NCBI GenBank assembly: GCA_024036415.1
Contig: JAMWET010004999.1
Coordinates: 1-64,000 of the forward strand
Direction: 5' to 3'
Length of the DNA stretch: 64,000 nt
DNA from: Prochilodus magdalenae
Taxonomy: Eukaryota > Chordata > Actinopteri > Characiformes > Prochilodontidae
The stretch's first letter is position 1. Every line of letters begins with the position of its first letter. Positions 42,365-64,000 of this stretch are shown piece by piece. Under the pieces are notes generated by a model that searched no databases, had not been told where the DNA came from, and worked only from the letters and a program-made list of their open reading frames with translations. Position numbers and translations under genes: made by a program.

Positions 42365-43905
42365 CATGGCACAATACTTTATTACAGACAACATTTTACA
42401 AGCACTCGCGTTGCTTGGAAGAGCATTCCAATCTGCCTCTCCCTAACGCTTAGGGGGTTTAGAATCACATGCTTTATCAAGAGTTACTCCTCTGGGTTTC
42501 TTTGGCTCCAGTTACAGGACCCCTCGAACTTAAACATTCCACTCAATGCATGTCATGTAGAAACATTCAGATACCTCACTGTATTTATAAACATCATTAT
42601 TATATATGTATAATTAGTACAAATACATATATACAAAAAAAGCCACACAAGGGGAAAAACAGATGCTTATGTTCAGGCCACTCTACGCGCTGTAGTACAG
42701 CTTGTACCTGCTCCTAGAAGAAAAGAAAAGAAAGACTGCTAGTTTGCTCACCGACCATCTTGGGTCCTCTCCCTCGAGGCTGCTTTCAATTTGTTCCCGT
42801 TTTGTTAAGGAATTATCTGTGACACAGGGTTACAGGTTTAAGTTATTTTGTGGGTACATGTAATGGCATACTCTCGACACCGGAGGGCTACCTTGAGTCT
42901 GAGCTTTGGGGATTAGTACTTAGGAGAAGAAGTGAGCCGGCCCAGGTACCAGGTGCTTCAAACAATTTGTTTTCTGTTAGCATGGCTGATGGAACATTAA
43001 GTCCTTCATTGGGAAACCAAGGTGTTTTAAGCCCAATGTAAGTTGAACAGAGAACATGTTTATATAAATGAACTGTATTTTTCTAAAATAGCTTTTGGTG
43101 TGATATTTATGAGGTTTTCTGTTTGTAGATTTTTTTTGTGTGTGTACTACCTTTCCTGCTTTGGGACTGCATGGACAATGAACAATAGAATGGAGGGTCT
43201 TGGACCACAACCTTCATCTTTGTTGGACTTCCCTTTGGATGTTAAGGACATTCACTGCTAAGCACCCTACCTGGCTTTAGACTGATCTAATACTGTGGGT
43301 CTAAGGGCCTGCGGGACAGCACGTCAATGAACTTTGATTACTCACTCGGTGAGATCGGTCCTTTTGTTTTTTTACTAATATTTTTATTTTGTTTTGTTTT
43401 TGCTACATAATTTGACCTGTGTTGTGATCAGGGTTTATATAAACACTTTAATACTGCATAAAAACTGGATGTATATGGAGTTGGGAATGGTTTTGGATGT
43501 AAATACATATATTGGGCATACAACGTGATTTGTGTTTTCCATCTGTGCAATAGAAGCTGATGGTTAGGGTCTCCTCAGATAATGTAGTTAAACCTTTTTT
43601 ATTGGAGAGGTTTGTTACAATCTTGTCTTATTTCTCTCTAGTTTCAGAGTTTCGATGATACTCGTTCTCCTTTCCAGAGTATCTGCCCTTTTAGTTTAGT
43701 GGTACAAACTGGGGGCCCGCCGTTTGATCGCCTTCTTTCTTATTTTCTTTCCGTTTCTTTGCCCGTTGTTTATATCAAGGCTGTGCCAGTTTCACTTCCC
43801 GTTCTGTGGTGGCGCGGCGGTTGGCACGTTGCCCTCTCAGCGTTTATAACTCGGTAGGTAACAGGTTAAAGATACTGGAGTTTTATTTATGCATTAAATT
43901 GCCTG
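42365..43905. other. No gene; possible degenerate tRNA-like repeat near 43,806
   Basis: No coding block is recognised. T-rich runs occur near 43,120-43,140 and 43,360-43,400. The segment TGGCGCGGCGGTTGGCACG (about 43,809) resembles the A box of a tRNA-derived SINE, but the B box (GGTTAAAGATAC) is poor. Confidence 0.4.
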
Positions 43906-44078
43906 CATGTATGATGTAAGAAAGGAAGGTCAAGACATTCAGCAAGCAGTGATGCCCACCATGAGCCATCCTCTTAGTGCCACCACCATCTTACATGTAT
44001 GATGTAAGAAAGGAAGGTCAAGACATTCAGCAAGCAGTGATGCCCACCATGAGCCATCCTCTTAGTGCCACCACCATC
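43906..44078. repeat. Perfect 85-bp tandem duplication
   Basis: The unit starting CATGTATGATGTAAGAAAGG and ending CCACCACCATC is present at 43,906-43,990 and at 43,994-44,078 without any difference. The copies are joined by TTA, giving an 88-bp period. Absence of divergence points to a recent event. Confidence 0.95.
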
Positions 44079-44183
44079 GGCAGGCAGCTGCATGTTGTGC
44101 TGCCTTGGAGTGACTCAGTATGGCAGCGTGTCATCTTCAGTGACGAGCCCCTTTTGTTTTGGTGGAGACGACCAACAATGTGA
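43977..44183 (+). pseudogene. Possible transposase fragment
   Basis: A 68-codon plus-strand frame overlaps the second copy of the tandem repeat and ends LPWSDSVWQRVIFSDEPLLF then WWRRPTM and a stop. W-x-R-V-x-F-S-D-E is the form of the first catalytic Asp block in Tc1-like transposases. Nothing else of a transposase is present. The link is weak because only one motif supports it. Confidence 0.35.
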
Positions 44184-45638
44184 TTGACCAATCACAGTGC
44201 AGTTTTACTACAAAGGGTATAATAATTTCAAGACAAATACAACTAGCAGTAACGCTAACAATAATATTAATACTACTAATAATTAATACTAATAATACCT
44301 GCTTGAATTGATGGAGCTACTTGTGATATTAGGATGGTAACTTCCTCTTCAGATCAGTTCAGCCGTGGCCTCTTCACTCAATGGATCGAGCTGTGGTCTC
44401 AATAGCTGCACTTCAGTCCCATCTTGGGCCTGTGTGGCTGAACGTATGAACTGATCAGTGAATTTTCTAATAAATAGTAAGTAATGAGGAGCGAGATCAG
44501 CACTTAGAGAGGTTTTACATGACAGTCACATCAGAATAGGTCTGTGTAGCATTTTGTCTACAGCCGTCTTATGAGCTCCAGGTTTCTAATCATAATGATA
44601 TAATGATGCAATATAACATAATGAGCCTATATAACAGGAGCTTTTGAGCAGTCCTCTCACGCACCCATCTAACCTTCAACTCCAATTCCTAGAACCCATC
44701 TGGTGATCATGTGACTTCCCAGCTGCAGCCGGTAGCCAATCCCAGATCGCCCTCAGACGAATCCTGATTAGATTCACCCGTGTTGCTTCCTTTATAAATT
44801 CCTCTTTGTGAAGTAACGTTTTGGTTTGTTCCGTTCTTGTTCTCCTGACCTCTTGCCTGTTTTCGTGTTTATGTCCCTGGATTGCATCCTTTTTAATAAA
44901 TCCTTTTAAAGGATTCCTCCGCTCATCCTCAGGCTCTCTACCTTCCACACCTGAAGCTCATTCCTCTCTCTCCTTTACAAACCCCCACCAAGCTCTCCCA
45001 GGTTGTGGAGTCTCCTGCTTCCTTGCTGAGGTTATGAGCTGTTTGTGGGATTTCCTTCTGTGGTATATCTCCTGTCTTTAATTGACTTTTCACCCTGCAC
45101 TGTGTTCCTTGATTTTTGGGACCGTCTTCTTTGTTCTCACATGAATTAAGATGTTTTTGGCAAACAATTATGTTGATGACATAAAATAAGAATGATCTTG
45201 TCTTTGTGCCATAAACCATATAAAGGACTGCTTCTCGTTATTCATTTACCCAAGGTAAAGAGTTGGGTGTTAATAGTCCATAGCTGAGTTATTTAAACCC
45301 AGAGTGGTCTGCTGGTGGAGTTTACAGCAGTACATTTATACTTCTGAAAAGTGATTAATAGATGCCTCTATGCTGTGCCCTGGTCATACCTGATGGATCC
45401 CTGTTTAAAAGTGCTGACACTGGTATGGAAGCTTTCCACTTGAAATCATTTTGGAGTTGTATTGTTAAGTGTATCTCTTATATTGTGAAACTCTAGTTCT
45501 TCAGCGGAGAGACCTAACGTAAACAATCCTGAAGACTACACTGCAGTACCTACACATACACACTGTTTATAAATAAGGTCTCATACGAAATCAGCTTTAG
45601 CCATACTATAGGTTTATCCACACAATATTAAGCGTGTT
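44184..45638. repeat. Dispersed repeats and spacer before the LINE
   Basis: No gene is present. The segment 44,640-44,930 has a promoter/tail-like character (TTTATAAATTCC, then TTTTTAATAAATCC) of a dispersed repeat that I cannot name. The segments 45,010-45,080 and 45,239-45,312 resemble 8,100-8,170 and 9,290-9,390 in the same order, but with a much shorter interval. Confidence 0.45.
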
Positions 45639-46794
45639 ATGACATCCTCTATAGCTCGTAGCTTTACTGAAAACCTCCCAGATCCGTCAAATTCTATTAG
45701 CTATCTGTCTAAACCCACTGACCTAGATACTCCGACCAAATGCTTGGAGGACACTTTTCCCTCTACTTTAAATGAGGTGGCTCCATTAAAACGTAAAAGA
45801 ATTAGGCAGAAGAAATTTGCTCCATGGTATAATGATCACACTCGAGCTGTAAAACAGACCGTCAGACAACTAGAGTGTAAATGGCGCCTGACTGAAATTG
45901 AAGTATTTCAGTCTGCCTGGAAGGACAGCCTCACAGACTATAGAAAAACTGTAGCACGTTCATCTTATCTGTCATCACTGATCAATAATAACAAAAATAA
46001 TCCAAGATTATCATTTAGCACAATCTCTAAACTAACCAAGAGTCAATCTGCGACTGAACCCCACATACTGTTAGCATACAGTAGCAATGTCTGTATGAAT
46101 TTCTTCAGTAATAAAATTGAAAAGATTAGGCTACAAATACAACATGCACAGTTAACAGCTACAAGTGTACTGCCCTGTACAGCTGATGCCGATCTAGAGC
46201 ACAGTATAACTCCTGTGGAGAGGCTGGAATCTTTTACTCTACTTCAGAAAAGAGAGCTTTCTCAAATCATTTCATCCTCAAAATCATCTAAATACATACT
46301 AGATCCAGTTTCGACTAGTTTACTCAAGAAAGTTCTGCCAGATATAACCAAGCCTCCTCTGTCTACAATAAACTAATCTCTGAACCTTGGTTACAACCCA
46401 AAATCTCTTAAACTAGCAGTAATTAACCCTTTAATTAAGAAACCTAATCTTGATCCCTATGAGCTAAACTACAGACCCATTTCAAATCTTCCATGAATAT
46501 GGAATATGAAAAAAATAAGATTTTAGAGCTAGCTGTAGTTAAGACACATGAGTAAAGCTCCTATCTGCACAGGTATAACATACATGAAAAACACTGTTCT
46601 GGATTTAGGCCTCATCACAGCACCGAGACAGCACTAGTGAAAATTGTAAATGATCTTTTAGTATTCTAGGTAACTTCTCCTCACTGGTCCTACTGGATCT
46701 TAGTGCAGCATTTGACGCAATGGATGACTCCATCCTACTAGATAGACTGGAAGACCTTGTAGGAGTTACAGGAAACCATCTGTGTTGACCTGAG
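45639..46794 (+). pseudogene. L2-like LINE ORF2 remnant (linker and start of RT)
   Basis: The open frame 45,639-46,376 reads FAPWYNDHTRAVKQTVRQLE then CKWRLTEIEVFQ, and SLINNNKNNPRLSFSTISKL. This stretch is typical of the part between endonuclease and reverse transcriptase in fish L2-type LINEs. After a break it continues KLAVINPLIKKPNLDPYELN and YRPISNLP (46,400-46,495), then a damaged stretch, then VLLDLSAAFDAMDDSILLDR near 46,690-46,750 (an RT palm block). The next RT blocks, including the catalytic YADD, are missing: the sequence passes at about 46,790 straight into the 3' tail. The endonuclease part upstream is also absent. Confidence 0.8.
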
Positions 46795-46950
46795 GAGGAT
46801 GGGCTCCCCCTTTGAGTCTCGGTTTCTCTCGAGGTTTCTTCCTTCCCAACTACAGGAGTTTTTCCTTCCGGACACCAGATTCTTGTCTAAAAAGCCCTTT
46901 GGGACATCTTGTTGTCACTGGGGGCTTGGCTTGACTTGACAGATTCTAGT
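46795..46950 (+). repeat. L2-type 3' tail
   Basis: Contains GAGGATGGGCTCCCCCTTTG, TTTCTCTCGAGGTTTCTTCC and GGAGTTTTTCCTTCCGG, then TTGTCACTGGGGGCTTG. This is the conserved tail shared by fish L2 LINEs and their derivatives. A reverse-oriented copy of this tail type lies in pkd2 intron 5. Confidence 0.8.
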
Positions 46951-47039
46951 TCTACAAGCTGCTTAGTCGGTCTGATTCTGTTGTATAAATGTGCTTTAGT
47001 TAGAATGAAGGACCACCACAGAGCTTGACTATTGGGTGG

Positions 47040-47520
47040 GGGATAGTTCTGGCAATTACACTGACTATCAGTGGTGAACTAAAGGATGACTCCATAAAAA
47101 TGCGAGTCAGTCCATCGCCAAAACTATGACTTTACATCGACAAGTTGGAACTAAAGGAGCATAGGTATGGTGTCAGTCGTGATAATAGAGGTGGACCAGT
47201 GAGTGTGTAATAGAGTGGACAGTGTCAGTGTCTAAACACTCCAGCAGCCTCGCTCGCTGATGTCTGACACAAACATACCGTCCAAGTGATACCGGCTCTG
47301 TGGTGGTCCTGATCCATATTCCAAAGAACCGGCTCTGTGGTGGGACTATTAAAAAAGTAAAAAAGTGATGAAGTATGCAGACACATAGTGGGACTACAGT
47401 CTGTAAATGTTGAACTACAAAGTGTGTCTGTATGGTACGTGAAGCTCAAAAACATCGACTGAGAGTGTAGATACAAGTAGGTGGTTTTAATGTTATGGCT
47501 GATGGGTGTAAATGTGTGGA
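47040..47520. repeat. Dispersed non-autonomous repeat
   Basis: The stretch ends GGTGGTTTTAATGTTATGGC followed by TGATGGGTGTA and includes AGTGTGTAATAGAGTGGACA. I associate these with a very common non-autonomous element of otophysan fishes. The phrase CCGGCTCTGTGGTGG occurs twice, about 43 bp apart. No coding content. Confidence 0.45.
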
Positions 47521-48364
47521 CTACATTTAATCTGAGCTTTATACACACAATCACACAAAAAAATAAAAATAAAAATAAGTAAACGTGTTGAAATGAGGGC
47601 ACCCAGCACAAGTGGCGCAAAACAACATTTGATGTAAGGAGAAAATCGTGTCAGTTAGATTTTTTAGTGATCAGTTCCTTTAAGCACATGGAAACATAAA
47701 AAAATGTGATGGTGCAGCTTCCTGTGCTCAAGATGTAGAGAATTCATCACTCATCTACTAATCTGACAGGTACCTCCTACCGACAGGTTATTGCTGAGGC
47801 ACTTCACGTTTAGTAGTTTAGGCCTTTTTTGGTTTACTCTGTACGGCAGTGTAACCTTTTTCTATTTGCAGATGTTTTGTAAAGCAAAAATTGTTCTATT
47901 TAAAATGATGATGATTATTATATTTACTATTCATGACTGTAGCAGCAAACATAGGAGTAATTAGTATTGCTGTTAAAGCTGGATAAAGTTAAATTCTTAC
48001 AGCCCTGTTTCCAAAAACATTACATGCTGTATAAACATAAATAAACAAAGCAATCATGTGTTCATTAATTAATAACTGTACAAAAACAACTTATCAAATG
48101 TTAAAATTCTGTCATTTCTGAAAATACATGGTCATGTTAAATCAGATCTTCTTTTAGCAACACTCTGTAAGCCTAATAACTCGTAAGCGTTACCTGGTTC
48201 CTATCACCACCAGTATGAACAATTGTGATGTGTTAAGATTCTTCAGAATGGGGTATTTCACACCAAACCACTCTCAATGACTCTGTATCAGCATATATTC
48301 TAAATTAACTGCTTTGAAACATGCATTTAATGCTGCAGTACCACACAATGAAGTCTCCGTAGAA
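47521..48364. other. Spacer downstream of pkd2, with a short MITE-like fragment
   Basis: No gene. The stretch around 48,000-48,130 (ACAGCCCTGTTTCCAAAAA, then ATCAAATGTTAAAATTCTG) matches the end and inner part of the same MITE-like family that is fuller in pkd2 intron 1. The rest is AT-rich. Confidence 0.45.
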
Positions 48365-51004
48365 TTTATTTGAAACAACTTTATTATTAAAACAGGTAAT
48401 ACAGGGTACTGTAATGCACAGTACAGAGCCAAATTTACATAGCTGTTTGCTGATACAAGTTGTGTCTTTTTTTAAAAACCATTACAAACTTGAAAATAAA
48501 AGACCGAAAGATTTTTTAGAAATGAAGTAATTGTACCATATTTATAAGACAAAACCAACATCAGAGAAGAGCTTTGCAAATTCAGCTATACGAGTCAAAC
48601 TCAGGCGAGCTTCCCATGAAAGCAGATGCACTCCAAATTGAAGTTTGTTTCAAGTTATAATATGTATAAAATGACAAATACATTAAAAGTTGTACATCAG
48701 CTGGTACAGACATGCACGACAGAATGTGCCACTCCTGCAGCTGTAGTGAAGGAAGTCCGATGCAAAGTTACAAAATTTTTTAGTTCAAATACAAGTGAAA
48801 GCTTCATACTGAGAAAACGCTTGTGCTTTATATGCATTGAAATTCATAATGCTGTGCAAAAGTACCAGCATTAAAGCTCAGAAACCTTCACTTTATAATG
48901 CCTTCAGTAATATACATGAGTTTAATGTCTGTACAGTGCACAAATACTGGCACCCCTGGTAAACATGAATAACATGGCATATAAAAATATTCTTTACTGA
49001 TTATGCTTTGGATCTTTTATACAGCAATAGCTGTATTCCCTTCTACAGAGTTCCCTAAATAGACTTATATTTCCTGCACCCTTGAGTGCAAGATTTGGGT
49101 CATGGGAACTGCAGTTTAAATACATTCATGTAGAAATATTCTACAGAGCCGTAATCAAACAAGCATCTTCAAGACACGAGCAAAGACTGATGGGTAAAAT
49201 TTCCTTTCAAAAAAAGTTCCCTTTCAATGCAATCTTCCTTGGGTAGAAACAGCCTTAAAATTTATGTGAACACTGTATAATCCACTGGGCAGGGTACTGT
49301 GAGAACACTAGAGAACACAGCAGTGCTGTGCAACAAAAGGTTGTCAAGATGCACATGCCAAGAAATGGCTATACAACAAAAGCTAAACAGCTGAGATTTC
49401 AAAGAAGACGTATGTCTATAGAGGACGTATGTCTATATTGAATCCATGCACAGTGAGTCGGATGGATCTGCTTGGGAACTGCAGGCATAATTTAGGCCTC
49501 GGGGTCAGACTATGTCCCAAACGCCGCCATGCATAATCTCAAATTCTTTGGAATAAGCTGATTATATATGAAGGTATGGCCTCAGATCCCTTTCCATGTG
49601 TTCTTAAGTCTAAATAAGCAGCACAGTATGTTCAAGTACGGCAAATCGAGATTTGAAAAAAATATTTCATGATAAGATGTAGGTTTTTACTTTCTGAATA
49701 AAATATCAAAACAGTAAGCAATACAAATGTTTTTTTACAGCCATGTTTACCAGGAACGACAACATTTGTGGAGAGCACTGTTTGTCTTCTCAGACCTCAA
49801 AATTTGTGCAATAAAAACAATAACGATCTTCAATAATTGCTGTTAAGAAATTTCCCCTTCGTGTTTCAATGTTCAATTGTTAAAATCTCTGGATTGTAAT
49901 ACTATTTTCCGATTCCACCACTAAGAATATCCAACAATCTTAACTTTCTTTGTAATAACTATGTTGCAGTAACGCTAATGTACTGACACTGAGTCTTTTG
50001 GAGAAAAAGAGAAGACATCAGGCTAGTAGTTTTGTATACATGAATCACGCATAATGACAAAGCAAAGAGGAACAAAAAAGAGAAAAACCTGTAGTGTTGT
50101 TGCTGTGTAGCTTGTTGCCTGGTGATGTTAACACACATCTACAGTACAGTTTCACTGTAGGCTGGCTACCTGTCACTTATCTCTGTTCAAGTTAGATGAA
50201 CAAAATAACATCTTTATTTACTGCACCCATCCAACTCTGGTGTTACCAAACAAAATCCAATGTGGCAAAGTGAGGGAATGGTTCTTTAAAATGAAAGTTT
50301 GGAATGTAAAGCTCCAATCTGGAGTGACAGCAATTTCTACACAGTGACACCTACATGTAATTCTATCACACATTCATTGCTTGATTACTTGAACGCGTAA
50401 ATTCTTCAGATGTAGGTGTAGTTTATAAAGTGACTCCAAAATGTATGGGGACATTTGTACCATTAAAAAGAATTATGAAGTTCATTGTATCAGGAAGCAA
50501 ACTGTCACAACAAATGGTGTTTATTTTAAACAGTAAATTGGCAAAATATTCTTTTAAAAGTTTTATGTTGTGAGGAAATGCTTCTCTAAAACAAATGTAA
50601 TTTTTTCAACATTGTATGAAGCAACCCAAACATTCTATTTAAACTGTAATGAAACTGACCGATGATTACATGGTTCAAGTGTCCTAATACTTTTTGGTTA
50701 TTTCTTGAGAGAAGACCTACATAATAATGCACCTAAAACCAAAAACCTAAAGTGCTGCCTAATCCCTACTCTCCATTTGCAGACAATCTTCTGCAGTTCA
50801 ATGTCAAACTGTACCAGCAAGAGTTTCATGGGATTCAAATTTGCTAAACTGATTCTAAATACCATCCTGGCGTACCTTTTATCTGATGCTACCTGACCTG
50901 GAAGTGCATTACAAGAATAAACTGCAGCATACAGACTATAATACTGATATGTTGATGAACTTTAGTAATACTTTTTATGGCAAAGGGATTAAGTCTGAGT
51001 GCTC
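48365..51004 (-). other. pkd2: Probable 3' untranslated region of pkd2
   Basis: Downstream of the pkd2 stop codon 2.6 kb follows without recognisable transposon ends or coding blocks, unlike the rest of the window. Minus-strand AATAAA signals occur near its far end (plus-strand TTTATT at 48,366-48,371 and 48,380-48,385) and also closer to the stop (for example near 50,520), so long and short 3' ends are both possible. The extent is an inference from signals and from the lack of repeats. Confidence 0.45.
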
Positions 51005-63922
<12,918 letters not shown>

Positions 63923-64000
63923 ACTTCAGTTTTAGATGATTCCAGACGACGCCTAAAAATAAAAAACTAGATTCTCACGCACACAAAACTTCATCACCTG

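Noticed and set aside
43800..43875. A tRNA gene or functional SINE
   Set aside because: Only an A-box-like segment fits. The B box is poor, no clover-leaf can be drawn and no poly-A or repeat tail follows.

Overview
The window looks like a piece of a teleost fish nuclear chromosome. The evidence is one complete vertebrate gene with GT-AG introns (pkd2, polycystin-2, minus strand, 15 coding exons over the last 13 kb) and a dense set of mobile elements of types common in fish genomes: hAT/ZBED, Tc1-like and IS630-like DNA elements, Helitron, Gypsy-type LTR elements and L2-like LINEs. The species cannot be fixed from the sequence. I found no bacterial operon, CRISPR array or rRNA gene.

Positions 1-4,200 hold two decayed BED-type hAT transposase remnants (minus strand) and a TG/TA microsatellite. 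Positions 5,200-10,600 hold duplicated minus-strand exon-like blocks, all frame-broken, whose readings resemble the S1-S2 part of a voltage-gated cation channel, possibly CatSper-like. Positions 12,330-14,400 are a mosaic of a LINE 3' end (minus), a retrovirus-like gag/protease remnant (plus) and a Tc1-like fragment (plus).

Positions 16,490-27,680 are the most structured repeat region. A small intronless minus-strand transcription unit, with TATA box, ATG, stop and polyA signal, has been cut into three pieces. One insertion is a 2.8-kb hAT element with a perfect 8-bp target-site duplication. The other is a 7.5-kb Gypsy-type LTR element with a 4-bp duplication, a tRNA-Val-like primer site and two near-identical LTRs.

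Positions 29,217-30,727 are a full-length Tc1-like element with TA duplications and a frameshifted DD34E transposase. Positions 32,080-36,070 hold Helitron remnants: an OTU-like part and a Pif1 helicase part without the central Rep, plus a 176-bp duplication. Positions 37,270-37,790 hold an IS630/mariner-like transposase remnant. Positions 38,395-42,364 are a 5'-truncated Gypsy element with its 3' LTR. Positions 43,906-47,520 carry a perfect 85-bp tandem duplication, short dispersed repeats and an internally deleted L2-like LINE.

Positions 48,365-63,922 are pkd2. The spliced reading frame is continuous (891 codons plus stop) with consistent phases at all 14 introns. It encodes a TRPP-type channel subunit with a TOP/polycystin domain, an LGD filter, one EF hand, an acidic cluster and a coiled coil. 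pkd2 is the only gene in the window that looks functional. The other coding matter belongs to broken mobile elements or pseudogenes, so no multi-gene pathway is visible.
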